Source: a bacterium (GTDB lineage Bacteria > Pseudomonadota > Gammaproteobacteria > Nevskiales > OUC007). From it: a stretch of DNA of 38,606 nt. Shown piece by piece: positions 8,791 to 17,156 of the stretch. Positions within the stretch are counted from its first letter, which is position 1; each line of letters begins with the position of its first letter. The position numbers and the translations under genes were made by a program. The notes under the pieces are model-generated. The model was not told the origin of the DNA, searched no databases, and saw only the letters and a program-made list of their open reading frames with translations. The stretch is from the NCBI GenBank assembly GCA_018222345.1, contig JAAFAL010000012.1, positions 1 through 38,606 of the forward strand. The letters are read 5' to 3'.

Positions 8791-8811
8791 ATCCCCCGAG
8801 CGCCGGGGGAT
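8791..8811. promoter_or_regulatory. Leader hairpin between purM and DUF2066
   Basis: A perfect 7-bp inverted repeat (ATCCCCC at 8791-8797, GGGGGAT at 8805-8811, 7-nt loop) lies in the 90-bp divergent intergenic region. It would fold in the purM leader or just upstream of the DUF2066 start. There is no U-run, so it is not an ordinary terminator. A regulatory role is a guess. Confidence 0.3.
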
Positions 8812-8828
8812 CGGTATCATTGTATCCC

Positions 8829-10088
8829 ATGCACTTGCTCAAACTCTTGTTGTGCGCCGCGCTGGCGCTGCTGCCCGTGCCGTCGGCGCAGGCGGCATTT
8901 GTTGTTGTGCCCGGCCTTTACAGCGCCGAGACCGTGCTGGAGGCGCGCGATGACGAAGCTCGCGCCGAAGGTTTGCGCAACACCCTGGCGCAAGTGCTGG
9001 TGCGCGTCAGCGGCCAGACGATGGCTCCAGACGAGCCGGCCGGCCGCGCAGTCATCGAACAGGCCGAAGCGCTAGTCAGCCAGTTCCGCTTCGAGCTAGT
9101 CGAGCCGGAGCCCGACCCGGACGCGGAAATCATCGAAGACGATGATGAACCCGGCGATGAGCCACCACCACAATATCGCCTGATTGCCAGTTTTGTGCCC
9201 GGCGCTATCGATAACGCCATGCGCCGTGCAGGCCTGCAGGTATGGCCGCCACGCAGGCCGCGCACGCTGGTTTGGCTGGTGACGAGTTCCGGCCGCGGCA
9301 TCATTGATGAAAGTGCCAGCCAGCGCCGCGCCGGCGCGCTGGTCGAAGCCGCTCAAGCGCGCGGCCTGCCGTTGCTGTTCCCGGTGATGGATATAGAAGA
9401 TCGCCGCGCCATTGAGGCTGCAGATATTCGCGGCGGCTTTTTCGACCGCGTGCGCGCAGCATCCCGCCGCTACGACGCGGCAGAAATTCTTGTCGGCCAC
9501 ATTGCCCGCAGTGGCAGCCTGCGCACCGCGCGCTGGGCCTTACTCGACCCCGATGTGGGCGCACAACGGTGGTCGGCCAGCACACGTAGCAGCGATGAAG
9601 CGCTCAGCGACGGTATGGCTGGACTGGCGCAGCGCCTGGTCAGCCGTTACGCGGGTGGCACCACGGGGCCGTCTGCAGCCATTGATGTTGCCGTGCACGG
9701 CATCGCGGGCCTGCCCGACTATGCGCGCACGCTGAATATGTTCGGGCGCCTGAACGTGGTGGAAGACACCACCGTGTTGGAAGCCCAGCGCGACACCGTG
9801 GTGTTCCGCTTGATGAGCGGTGCAACCGTGGCCGACTTGGCCCGTGCCATTGACGTGGAGCGCGTGCTGGTGCGCGACGACAGCTTTGGTGGTGGCGTGC
9901 TGGGCGCGCCGAACACATCGCCGGGCTATACGTTTCCGGACTCGTCACAGGTGTTGGATGACCCCGGCAGCGCTGAACCAGACCTGAGCAACGGCAACCA
10001 GAACAACAACGGCCAGAATAACGATATTGGGCCGCAGGCCTTGCTGCCAGTTGGCGAAACGGCGCAATTGCACTACCGGATGCGTTGA
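8829..10088 (+). CDS. DUF2066 family secreted protein
   Basis: Protein of 419 residues with a signal peptide (MHLLKLLLCAALALLPVPSAQA) and the DUF2066 domain, whose start AFVVVPGLYSAETVL leads into ARAEGLRNTLAQVLVRVSGQ. A strongly acidic, Pro-rich insert lies near 95-115 (EPEPDPDAEII...DDDEPGDEPPP) and an Asn/Gln-rich segment (NGNQNNNGQNND) lies near 396-407, both probably disordered. The function is unknown; the family is a proteobacterial periplasmic protein that I know to lie near purM and perM. I chose the ATG at 8829 because it begins the signal peptide; there is no good Shine-Dalgarno. Its stop overlaps the next start (TGATG). Confidence 0.88.
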   Translation: MHLLKLLLCAALALLPVPSAQAAFVVVPGLYSAETVLEARDDEARAEGLRNTLAQVLVRVSGQTMAPDEPAGRAVIEQAEALVSQFRFELVEPEPDPDAEIIEDDDEPGDEPPPQYRLIASFVPGAIDNAMRRAGLQVWPPRRPRTLVWLVTSSGRGIIDESASQRRAGALVEAAQARGLPLLFPVMDIEDRRAIEAADIRGGFFDRVRAASRRYDAAEILVGHIARSGSLRTARWALLDPDVGAQRWSASTRSSDEALSDGMAGLAQRLVSRYAGGTTGPSAAIDVAVHGIAGLPDYARTLNMFGRLNVVEDTTVLEAQRDTVVFRLMSGATVADLARAIDVERVLVRDDSFGGGVLGAPNTSPGYTFPDSSQVLDDPGSAEPDLSNGNQNNNGQNNDIGPQALLPVGETAQLHYRMR

Positions 10089-11158
10089 TGGCACTTGCCT
10101 GGACAATGAGCAGCCGCGCCAAATGGATGCTGGGCGCTACCGCCGTTTTTGTGGTGATGGTGTGGCTGCTGGCGCCCATCCTCAGCCCGTTCGTGATTGC
10201 TGCGGGCCTGGCCTACGTGGGCGACCCGATTGTTGACCGGCTAGAAGCGCTCAAACTACCGCGCACAGTTGGCGTAAGCATCGTGTTCCTGGTGCTGACG
10301 CTGCTGGGAATTGTCATGTTGCTGCTGTTGTTTCCACTGCTGCGCGAACAGCTCGGCACGCTGGTCAGCAAGCTGCCTGACGCGCTGCTGACCATCCAGA
10401 ACGAGTGGCTACCACGCCTGGGCATTGTGCTGCCCGATGGCATGACCCTGGACGGCGACGGCCTGCGCGAGGCGATCAAGAAAAATTGGTCGCAAGCTGG
10501 CGGGCTAGCCGCGGGCCTGTGGGCATCCATCAGCAAATCAAGCGTCGCGGCACTCGCGCTGGTGGCTAACCTTGCGCTGATCCCAATCGTCACCTTCTAC
10601 CTGCTGCGCGACTGGGACAAAATGGTCGCCCGCATCGCCGAGTTGATCCCGCGCAAATACCTGCCCACGGTCACGACCATTGCCACCGACACCGATGAGG
10701 TGTTGTCAGCGTTTATCCGCGGCCAATTGCTGGTGATGTTTGCGCTGGCCGTGCTCTACACAACGGGCTTGTGGATTGTCGGCCTGGAGCTGGCCTTGCT
10801 GATCGGCCTGCTCGCAGGCTTCGTCAGCTTCGTGCCGTACCTGGGCATGATTATCGGCATCGGCGCCGCGACGGTGGCCATGCTGGTGCAAACCCAGGCG
10901 TTCTTGCCGGTGCTGGGCGTGTGGCTGGTGTTCGGCATCGGCCAGGTTTTGGAATCGGCCGTGCTCACACCACTGTTGGTGGGCGACCGCATCGGCCTGC
11001 ATCCTGTCGCTGTCATTTTCGCCGTACTGGCTGGCGGGCAATTGTTCGGCTTTGTCGGGGTGTTGCTGGCGCTGCCAATGGCCGCCGCCATTGCCGTCTT
11101 GCTGCGCTATGCCGCAAGCATGTGGCTCAACAGCGACGCCTATCAAGGCCAGGCGTGA
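10088..11158 (+). CDS. perM: AI-2E family (PerM/UPF0118) transporter
   Basis: Protein of 356 residues of the AI-2 exporter superfamily. Hydrophobic segments cluster at about 14-43 and 60-90, with a soluble stretch containing LPDALLTIQNEWLPRLG between them and the next group. Four or five more segments lie between about 150 and 345, with the family block LALLIGLLAGFVSFVPYLGMIIG near 230-255. E. coli PerM has the same topology; the transported substrate is not settled for this member. The gene begins at an ATG whose A is the last base of the DUF2066 stop, and its own stop overlaps the GTG start of hda (GTGA). The three genes therefore form a coupled operon, an order often seen in gammaproteobacteria. 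Confidence 0.9.
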   Translation: MALAWTMSSRAKWMLGATAVFVVMVWLLAPILSPFVIAAGLAYVGDPIVDRLEALKLPRTVGVSIVFLVLTLLGIVMLLLLFPLLREQLGTLVSKLPDALLTIQNEWLPRLGIVLPDGMTLDGDGLREAIKKNWSQAGGLAAGLWASISKSSVAALALVANLALIPIVTFYLLRDWDKMVARIAELIPRKYLPTVTTIATDTDEVLSAFIRGQLLVMFALAVLYTTGLWIVGLELALLIGLLAGFVSFVPYLGMIIGIGAATVAMLVQTQAFLPVLGVWLVFGIGQVLESAVLTPLLVGDRIGLHPVAVIFAVLAGGQLFGFVGVLLALPMAAAIAVLLRYAASMWLNSDAYQGQA

Positions 11159-11859
11159 ACGCTGTGCAACTGCCGCTCGGCATTCAGTTGGCCGAGCAGA
11201 CCACGCTGGAACAATTCGTCGCCGGCCCCAACCAGGCGACTGTCGCCGCATTGCGCGATCCCACTGCGGACATGGTGGTGCTCGGGCCGGTGGGCTGCGG
11301 CAAGTCGCACCTGCTGCAAGCCGCCGCGCGTAACCATGATTACAGCGCCTACCTGCCCCTGCGGAAACTGATCGAACGCGGGCCGGGCATGCTGGAAGCC
11401 TTGGAGTCGCTATCGTTGGTTTGCATCGACGACGCCGATGAAGCCGCTGGAGAAACCGACTGGGAACGCGCCCTACTGCGCCTGGTCGATGGGCTGCGCA
11501 GCCACGGCGGCCATTGGATTGCCGCCAGTCGCACGCCACCGCACTTTTTGACGCCCGACCTACGCTCGCGCTGGGCATGGGGCGCGCAACACGCGCTTGC
11601 GCCGCTGGTTGATGCCGACCGCAAACAACTGCTCATTGACCGCTGCGGTGGCCGCGGCATGACCTTGCCCGGCAAAGTCGCCGACTATTTGCTGGCACGC
11701 ATCCCGCGCGACAACAGCAGCCTCATGGCGTGGGTGCAACGCCTGGACGACGCTTCACTGGCTGCCGGGCGGCGGCTCACCGTGCCTTTCGTCCGCAACT
11801 TGCTGGCCACGACGCTCGACGGCGCGCAAGCGGTTGGTGAGCACGCAAGCCAGGAATAA
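11155..11859 (+). CDS. hda: DnaA regulatory inactivator Hda
   Basis: Protein of 234 residues, the usual Hda length (E. coli 233). Hda binds the DNA sliding clamp and stimulates ATP hydrolysis on DnaA, preventing re-initiation of replication. Visible features are the N-terminal clamp-binding motif QLPLGIQL (5-12), Walker A GPVGCGKS (44-51), Walker B LSLVCIDDAD (86-95), and the C-terminal RLTVPFVRNLL matching the end of E. coli Hda. Walker A matches the ATPase consensus, whereas E. coli Hda has GAGRSH. I chose GTG 11155 because it overlaps the perM stop (GTGA) and places the clamp motif at the N-terminus. The last 105 bp are also coding on the other strand for the DUF2069 protein. Confidence 0.92.
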   Translation: MNAVQLPLGIQLAEQTTLEQFVAGPNQATVAALRDPTADMVVLGPVGCGKSHLLQAAARNHDYSAYLPLRKLIERGPGMLEALESLSLVCIDDADEAAGETDWERALLRLVDGLRSHGGHWIAASRTPPHFLTPDLRSRWAWGAQHALAPLVDADRKQLLIDRCGGRGMTLPGKVADYLLARIPRDNSSLMAWVQRLDDASLAAGRRLTVPFVRNLLATTLDGAQAVGEHASQE

Positions 11860-12129
11860 ACCACCTGCGGCCAGCACATGTAGCGTGGCAATGGCGCGAT
11901 CCGCGGGCGTAGAAAACGCCTCGGTCATCCCCAGCGCCATGTAGAACAGCGACAGCAGGCTGAGCCAGGCAAACGTGTAACTGCGGCCACGTAGCAGCCC
12001 AGGCCCGGCAAACAGCAACGGCACGCACAGCACACCGCCTGCGATCCATCCGAACCAGACCAACAGGCTTGCCAGACAGCCCAGCCAACACAGTGGCGCG
12101 GCCCAACGGGTGTATTGGCTCAACAACAT
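11755..12129 (-). CDS. DUF2069 family membrane protein
   Basis: Protein of 124 residues with four hydrophobic segments (about 10-30, 33-45, 52-70 and 82-97), matching the DUF2069 family (WLGCLASLLVWFGWIAGG, GRSYTFAWLSLLSLFYMALGMTEAFSTPADRAIA). The function is unknown. The start is the ATG at 12129. The reading frame stays open far upstream, but that part resembles nothing. The hydrophilic C-terminal tail (RAVERRGQQVADERHGEPPPGSQ) lies antisense inside hda: the two genes converge and overlap by 105 bp, a long overlap for core genes. The membrane part is outside the overlap. Confidence 0.85.
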   Translation of the reverse strand: MLLSQYTRWAAPLCWLGCLASLLVWFGWIAGGVLCVPLLFAGPGLLRGRSYTFAWLSLLSLFYMALGMTEAFSTPADRAIATLHVLAAGGLFLACVLTNRLRAVERRGQQVADERHGEPPPGSQ

Positions 12130-12141
12130 GGGGCGGCAGTG

Positions 12142-12389
12142 TAGCCCGAATGCTTCGCGTGATCGCTCGTTATAACTTCCAAGCACACGATTGTATTTAT
12201 CAATCTGGGATACTTTGAAAAACCAGTTTGTACCTGCGCATCGCTTGCACAGCATCTGGCTTGTCTCGGCCGCCCCGTGCTTGCTCTTCACTCCAAACGT
12301 AGCTACGGCTACGTTTCTCGCTCCAGAGCGGCGTCCGAAACCGCCGACCCTGCGCCGTCTGCTGCGCATCACGTGAAACATCCAGGCTA
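12142..12389. mobile_element. MITE-like inverted-repeat element of a second type
   Basis: The gap between DUF2069 and the LysM gene is bounded by imperfect inverted repeats. The left end reads TAGCCCGAATGCTTCGCGTG (from 12142). The right end, read in reverse from 12389, is TAGCCTGGATGTTTCACGTG. They match at about 16 of 20 positions. The interior has an AT-rich left part (12170-12235) unlike its surroundings and a palindrome around CGTAGCTACGGCTACG near 12298-12313. There is no open frame of note. A partial relative lies at 6182-6227. It is most simply a decayed non-autonomous element or dispersed repeat. I cannot name the family. Confidence 0.5.
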
Positions 12390-12426
12390 GGCCAAGCCAA
12401 CGCATAGTGCCCGTACAATATTGACC

Positions 12427-13212
12427 ATGTTTGACTCCGCAACTCGCTCGTCGATCTGCGCACGCGGTGCCGTTATCGTGGCAAGCGCGCTGTTGACTGC
12501 CTGCGCGAGTCTGGGCGAGCCCTTGTTCAAACCCAAGCCGCCGCCGAGCAAACAAGTTGCGACTACAGAACCTGCAAAACAGCCTGAACCGGCTCCGTAC
12601 GCGCCATCCGACTTCATCGTCGAAGCGCGCACTGCGGTTGCGGCGGCCAAAGAAAACTTGCCAACCTGGACGGGCGCTGACTATCTGCTGGCCAAAGCCG
12701 AGGCCGCCGACCGCAATGGCAACACGCCGCGTGCGCGCAGCCTGGCCAAGCAGGTCACGGCCCGTGCCAAGGCACAGCAAGATACGGACGCGCTGGACAA
12801 GGCCCGCGCGGCGCTTGCCAAAGTGCGGCAACGCACTGGCCTGACAGATGTTCAATTGGCCGCCTTGCGCACGGCCGAACTGGCCATCGTCCGCGGCCAA
12901 GGCACACGCGCGCTGGAATTGATCGAACGCGTCGAAACCGCCGCCAGCATCGCCACCAAGCTTTACACCGTCCAGCGCGGTGACACGCTATGGACAATCG
13001 CCGCCAAACCCAGTGTTTATGGCAACGCGTTCTTGTGGCCGCTGATCTGGCGCGCCAACCTGGATTTGATCAAAGACCCCGCCGTGCTTCGTGCTGGCCT
13101 GGATTTGGACATCCGAACCAACCCCAGCGTGGATGAGGTGTATTCCGCGGTGCAGGAGGCGCAGGGTCGAGCGGCGAAGGTCGATGTCGGGCCGGTGCGG
13201 CCTGCCGAGTAG
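12427..13212 (+). CDS. LysM-domain lipoprotein
   Basis: Protein of 261 residues. The signal peptide ends in a lipobox (ASALLTAC), so it is probably an outer-membrane lipoprotein. A Pro/Lys-rich linker leads to a helical region (about 60-150, many Ala/Lys/Arg) resembling the DUF4398-type helical repeat. A C-terminal LysM domain then begins YTVQRGDTLWTIA near 180 and continues past WPLIWRANLDLI. LysM binds peptidoglycan, so the protein probably links envelope layers. I chose ATG 12427; an upstream in-frame TTG is possible. A TACAAT at 12414-12419 could be a -10 element, which would leave almost no leader. The 3' neighbour is convergent, separated by a palindromic repeat. Confidence 0.85.
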   Translation: MFDSATRSSICARGAVIVASALLTACASLGEPLFKPKPPPSKQVATTEPAKQPEPAPYAPSDFIVEARTAVAAAKENLPTWTGADYLLAKAEAADRNGNTPRARSLAKQVTARAKAQQDTDALDKARAALAKVRQRTGLTDVQLAALRTAELAIVRGQGTRALELIERVETAASIATKLYTVQRGDTLWTIAAKPSVYGNAFLWPLIWRANLDLIKDPAVLRAGLDLDIRTNPSVDEVYSAVQEAQGRAAKVDVGPVRPAE

Positions 13213-13214
13213 TC

Positions 13215-13310
13215 CTGTCATTGCGAGGAAGCGTAGCGACCGCGGCAATCTCGTTGGGTGGCGACTTCGTTGACGAGATTGCCGCGCGGCTACGCCGCTC
13301 GCAATGACAG
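13215..13310. repeat. Palindromic dispersed repeat, GTCATTGCGAG type, copy A
   Basis: A 96-bp imperfect palindrome begins CTGTCATTGCGAGG and ends CCGCTCGCAATGACAG, with perfect 13-bp outer arms (CTGTCATTGCGAG). The arms continue inwards through GCGGCAATCTCGT and its complement (GACGAGATTGCCGCG). It sits between two convergent genes, where it could terminate both transcripts. Two further copies lie at 27305-27393 and 27510-27603. Confidence 0.85.
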
Positions 13311-13325
13311 CTCTGTTGAGGCCAG

Positions 13326-14210
13326 CTAGTCGGCGGCGTTCGCCAACTCGGCCTGCAAGGCGTCCCAAGCCGCACCGCGCGGAATCACCAAGTCGAAGTG
13401 GCCTAGTTCCGGCAACTCCAGCAGCTCGGTGCTCGGACTGGCTTTGGCAAATCCTTTTGCGCTGGCCAACGACACAATGGGATCTTCAGCGCCCTGGATC
13501 AGGCTGACTGGCACCGGCAAGGGCAAGCGCTGGGCGGGCGAGGCTGCGGCGTAGCGGTCAGCGTGCTCGTCAGGTGCACCGCCCATCAGGATATCCACGG
13601 CGCTGTGGCAACTGCCTGCTGGGCCAACGCGGTAGCTGGCCAGGTCCGCAATCGCGGCCAAACCAATCACTGCCTTGGGTATTAGCGGATCGGATCGATA
13701 CAAGGCATGGCCCGCGGGCAAACTACCGCGCGTGGCCGACCACAAGGCCAAATGCCCGCCCGCGGAGTGGCCGGAAACGACCAAGCGGTTCAAATCCAGA
13801 TTGCGTTGCGGCGCCAACTGGCGCAGCACGTCCATGACCGTGGCGATGTCGAGGAAGGTTTCGGGATACCCACCCTCGGCCTGGTCGCCACCAACCCGGC
13901 GATATTCGGGCAGCCAGACCGCCCAACCCAACTCGGAAATTGCTACAGCCAGCGGGCGCAAATGTTCAACGTCGAATTGCTGCAACCAGCAGCCGCCGTG
14001 AATCAGTGCCAAGACGGGCACTGGCTCGGCTGCTGAGTTCGGCACAAACAACTCCGCAAATTGGTCCTTGCCCGGCCCATAGGTGATGCGCTCACCCGCC
14101 GGCGGCTGAGCCTGCGCGGCAACCTCAGACCAAGGCGCTGGCGCAGCCATGGCACTCAGGCTGGTAAACAGCAGCGGCGCAGCAAGCGCCCAGTGTTTCG
14201 ATAGTCGCAT
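13326..14210 (-). CDS. Secreted alpha/beta hydrolase, possible kynurenine formamidase relative
   Basis: Protein of 294 residues with a signal peptide (MRLSKHWALAAPLLFTSLSAMA) and an alpha/beta-hydrolase domain. The oxyanion motif HGGCW is at 71-75, the nucleophile Ser149 lies in GHSAG, and the likely acid and base are Asp243 (GAEDPIV) and His271 (LGHFDLV). HGGxW is characteristic of the serine-hydrolase kynurenine formamidases (yeast BNA7, animal AFMID). The gene starts immediately after the kynureninase stop (TGA then ATG, no gap), so arylformamidase, which makes kynurenine from N-formylkynurenine, is an attractive assignment. The signal peptide argues against a purely cytoplasmic pathway role, and other esterases share these motifs. 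The hydrolase class is certain; the substrate is inference. Confidence 0.85.
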   Translation of the reverse strand: MRLSKHWALAAPLLFTSLSAMAAPAPWSEVAAQAQPPAGERITYGPGKDQFAELFVPNSAAEPVPVLALIHGGCWLQQFDVEHLRPLAVAISELGWAVWLPEYRRVGGDQAEGGYPETFLDIATVMDVLRQLAPQRNLDLNRLVVSGHSAGGHLALWSATRGSLPAGHALYRSDPLIPKAVIGLAAIADLASYRVGPAGSCHSAVDILMGGAPDEHADRYAAASPAQRLPLPVPVSLIQGAEDPIVSLASAKGFAKASPSTELLELPELGHFDLVIPRGAAWDALQAELANAAD

Positions 14211-15440
14211 TCATGTCACTCGTTGTTTGGCGTGAAACTCGGGCTTATCCCAAGCACTGGTGTCGATCAGCCCCACCAACGTCTCGACCAGTGTTTCGAC
14301 AGCTTCGAGCGGTGTATAGAGCGGCGTAAAGCCAAAGCGCAAGACATCCGGCGCGCGAAAGTCGCCAACCACGCTTTCAGCAGCCAACGCACGAACCAGC
14401 GGCCAAGCGTGTTCATGGCGCAGGCTGATCTGGCTGCCGTGGTTGGCCTCCGGCGGCGGCGAGATGCAAGTAAACCCGCGCGGTTCAAGTTGTGCTTTAA
14501 CTAGAGCATGCGCCTTGGCATACATCGCATCGGCCTTGGCAAACAGCGCTGTTTCGTCAGCCTCAAGAAACACATCCAACGCCGCATCGAGCGCGGCCAG
14601 GCTAAGCACCGGCGGCGTGCCCACCTGCAAGCGCTCGATGCCTGCCGACGGCTCGAACTCGGGGGCGAAGGCAAACGGCGCCTTGTGGCCGAACCAGCCG
14701 GCAATAGGGTTTTGCAATTGGTCGTGGTGGCGCTTTGCAGCGTAGGCAAATGCTGGCGCGCCTGGCCCGCCGTTGAGGAACTTGTAACCGCAACCTACGG
14801 CGAAATCGACACCATCGTCGGCGACACTCAGCGGCACGGCGCCTGCCGAATGCGCCAGGTCCCACACCACTAGCGCGCCTGCGTCATGGGCAGCGCGGGT
14901 GATGCCGGGCATGTCGAAACGGCGGCCATCACGGTAGTTCACATGGCTGAGGCTGAGCACCGCAACGCTGTCGTCCAGCGCGACTTCGACATCGTCTGGG
15001 TCGACCGTGCGGAGCACAAGATTAGGGCGCGCTGCCGCCAGCCCCTGCATCACGTACAGGTCGGTGGGGAAGTTGCCCGCTTCGCACACGATAACGTTGC
15101 GCTCCGGGCGCAGCGCAAGTGCCGCGTGCAAGGCCTTGTAGAGGTTGACACTGGTGGAGTCAGCAACAGTGGTTTCGCCCGGCTGCGCGCCGATAATGCG
15201 GCCGATCTTGTCACCAGCCTGTTGCGCCAGCCCCACCCAATTGGCGGTGTTCCAGCCTGCTACAGCGTCCTCACCCCAAGCCTGCAAGGCAGCCTGCACA
15301 GCCTGCTGCGCGCGCTTGGGCATGAGGCCCAGCGAGTTGCCGTTTAGGTACGCCGCAACATCGGGCAGCACGAATTCTTCAGGTGCGTTGCGCAGTGGTT
15401 CTTGATTTGCAGACTGATGTTGGAGCATGAACTGAATCAT
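14211..15440 (-). CDS. kynU: Kynureninase
   Basis: Protein of 409 residues, close to the usual 416. A PLP enzyme that cleaves kynurenine to anthranilate and alanine in tryptophan catabolism. Family features are YLNGNSLGLMP near the N-terminus, the cofactor region NFPTDLYV, Asp194 and His197 in VVWDLAHSAG, and the Schiff-base lysine K220 in GCGYKFLNGGPGAP. I chose ATG 15440; ATG 15428 four codons later is also possible, and neither has a strong Shine-Dalgarno. The upstream extension of the frame into the ychF end is not conserved-looking. It lies 38 bp after ychF on the same strand and abuts the alpha/beta hydrolase. No other tryptophan-catabolism gene is in the window. Confidence 0.93.
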   Translation of the reverse strand: MIQFMLQHQSANQEPLRNAPEEFVLPDVAAYLNGNSLGLMPKRAQQAVQAALQAWGEDAVAGWNTANWVGLAQQAGDKIGRIIGAQPGETTVADSTSVNLYKALHAALALRPERNVIVCEAGNFPTDLYVMQGLAAARPNLVLRTVDPDDVEVALDDSVAVLSLSHVNYRDGRRFDMPGITRAAHDAGALVVWDLAHSAGAVPLSVADDGVDFAVGCGYKFLNGGPGAPAFAYAAKRHHDQLQNPIAGWFGHKAPFAFAPEFEPSAGIERLQVGTPPVLSLAALDAALDVFLEADETALFAKADAMYAKAHALVKAQLEPRGFTCISPPPEANHGSQISLRHEHAWPLVRALAAESVVGDFRAPDVLRFGFTPLYTPLEAVETLVETLVGLIDTSAWDKPEFHAKQRVT

Positions 15441-15478
15441 GCCCGCTTTGTGTGCGATTTGCCCAGCCGGGTGGGGCG

Positions 15479-16570
15479 CTATACGTTGAACCTGAAGTGC
15501 ATCACATCGCCTTCTTTGACGACGTACTCCTTGCCTTCGAGCCGCCACCTGCCTGCTTCTTTGGCACCCGCTTCACCATTGCCCGCCACGTAGTCGTCAT
15601 AGCCGACAACCTCGGCGCGGATGAAGCCTTTTTCGAAGTCGGTGTGGATCACGCCCGCCGCTTGCGGGGCGGTGGCGCCTTCGCGGACAGTCCAGGCACG
15701 GACTTCCTTGGGGCCAGCGGTGAAGTAGGTCATCAGGCCCAACAATTGATAGGCGGCGCGGATGACGCGGTTGAGGCCTGGTTCGTCCAGGCCCAGATCA
15801 GCCAGAAACTCAGCGCGATCGGCTTCGTCTAACTGGATGATTTCTGCCTCGATCGCCGCGCAGACAACAACCAACTCGGCCTGCTCGGCGGCGGCGCGCT
15901 CAGCTACTTTTTCGGTCAGCGCATTGCCATCGAGGTTGTCCTCATCGACATTGGCGATATACAGCGTCGGCTTGATGGTGATCAGGTGCAGGTCGCGCAA
16001 TGCGAGGCGGTCGTCGGCGGTCAAGTCCATGCTGCGCACAGGGTCGCCGCTATCCAGGTGCGCTTGCACACGCTCCAGCAACGCCACACGCGCCAGTGCG
16101 GCCTTGTCGCCGCTGCGAGTTTGTTTGCTTGCGCGCTCTATGGCGCGGCCAACAGATTCAAGATCAGCCAGCGCCAACTCGGTGTTGATGACATCAATGT
16201 CGCGCAGCGGATCGACTGAACCCGAGACATGGATGACGTCATCGTCATCAAAGCACCGCACAACGTGGGCGACTGCATCAGTCTCGCGGATATTGCCCAA
16301 AAACTGATTGCCCAGGCCTTCGCCTTGCGAGGCACCGGCGACCAGGCCGGCGATATCGACAAACTCGACTGTCGTCGGCAGCAGCTTTTCGGGCTTGGCG
16401 ATGCCCTGCAGCACGGCCAGGCGCGGATCAGGCACCGGCACCACGCCGACGTTGGGGTCGATGGTGCAAAACGGGTAGTTTTCGGCCGCGATTTCGGCGC
16501 GCGTCAGCGCATTGAACAGGGTCGATTTGCCAACATTCGGCAGGCCAACAATTCCGCAGCGAATTCCCAT
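15479..16570 (-). CDS. ychF: Redox-regulated ribosome-binding ATPase YchF
   Basis: Protein of 363 residues, the standard YchF/OLA1 length. It is an Obg-type P-loop protein that prefers ATP to GTP and binds ribosomes. Motifs are the P-loop GLPNVGKST (9-17), switch regions including [22 protein letters not shown], the altered G4 region (IANVDE in place of NKxD, which relaxes guanine specificity), and the C-terminal TGS domain ([17 protein letters not shown] through [11 protein letters not shown]). It starts 5 bp after pth, as part of rplY-pth-ychF, a typical gammaproteobacterial order. Confidence 0.97.
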   Translation of the reverse strand: MGIRCGIVGLPNVGKSTLFNALTRAEIAAENYPFCTIDPNVGVVPVPDPRLAVLQGIAKPEKLLPTTVEFVDIAGLVAGASQGEGLGNQFLGNIRETDAVAHVVRCFDDDDVIHVSGSVDPLRDIDVINTELALADLESVGRAIERASKQTRSGDKAALARVALLERVQAHLDSGDPVRSMDLTADDRLALRDLHLITIKPTLYIANVDEDNLDGNALTEKVAERAAAEQAELVVVCAAIEAEIIQLDEADRAEFLADLGLDEPGLNRVIRAAYQLLGLMTYFTAGPKEVRAWTVREGATAPQAAGVIHTDFEKGFIRAEVVGYDDYVAGNGEAGAKEAGRWRLEGKEYVVKEGDVMHFRFNV

Positions 16571-16575
16571 AGCGT

Positions 16576-17151
16576 TTAACTCGTGTGTAGCTGCTGGCTG
16601 GCTGCATCCCAGCCCTTGGCAAACAGCGTGTCGATGGCCTTGAGGCTGCGATTGATCGCGTCAGTCACAGCGGCTTCGTCGTCATTGCTGGCGCGCTTGA
16701 GCACGTGGCCAAGCACTTGGTCGCGATGGCCGGGATGGCCGATACCCAAACGCAGGCGGGCAAAGTCGGCACCGATGTGGCTGATGACGCTGCGCAAACC
16801 ATTGTGGCCGCCGTGGCCACCGCCGCGTTTGAGCTTGGCGCTACCCGGCGGCAAATCCAATTCGTCGTGGACGATGAGCAGGTTCTCAGGAGCCAGCTTG
16901 TAGAACTGGCATAGCGCAGCCACCGCCTGCCCCGACTTGTTCATATAGGTGACCGGCTTGAGCAGATGCACGCGGCTGTTGCCGATCATCACCTGTGCGT
17001 GTTCGGCATGCAGCTTCTTGGCGCCGGTGTAGCGCGCGCCGGCACCATTGGCCATGGCATCAACCAGCCACCACCCGACATTGTGCCGGGTCAGAATGTA
17101 GTCGGCCCCGGGGTTCCCGAGGCCGACTATGGCTTGGATGCCAGCGCTCAC
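16576..17151 (-). CDS. pth: Peptidyl-tRNA hydrolase
   Basis: Protein of 191 residues. It releases tRNA from prematurely dropped peptidyl-tRNA and is essential in bacteria. Conserved residues are visible: the GLGNPG block near 10-15, catalytic His23 in [12 protein letters not shown]71 in [10 protein letters not shown], Asp96 in [13 protein letters not shown], and [12 protein letters not shown] near 110-121. It starts 5 bp after the rplY stop and ends 5 bp before the ychF start, so the three are one transcript. Confidence 0.97.
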   Translation of the reverse strand: MSAGIQAIVGLGNPGADYILTRHNVGWWLVDAMANGAGARYTGAKKLHAEHAQVMIGNSRVHLLKPVTYMNKSGQAVAALCQFYKLAPENLLIVHDELDLPPGSAKLKRGGGHGGHNGLRSVISHIGADFARLRLGIGHPGHRDQVLGHVLKRASNDDEAAVTDAINRSLKAIDTLFAKGWDAASQQLHTS

Positions 17152-17156
17152 GCGTA

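Noticed and set aside
10771-11154. Upstream extension of the hda frame inside perM
   Set aside because: The extension is out-of-frame perM sequence. The GTG at 11155 gives the correct Hda length and an N-terminal clamp-binding motif.
12130-12900. Long upstream extension of the DUF2069 frame
   Set aside because: It runs through a repeat element and antisense to the LysM gene with no similarity; the ATG at 12129 begins the first membrane helix.
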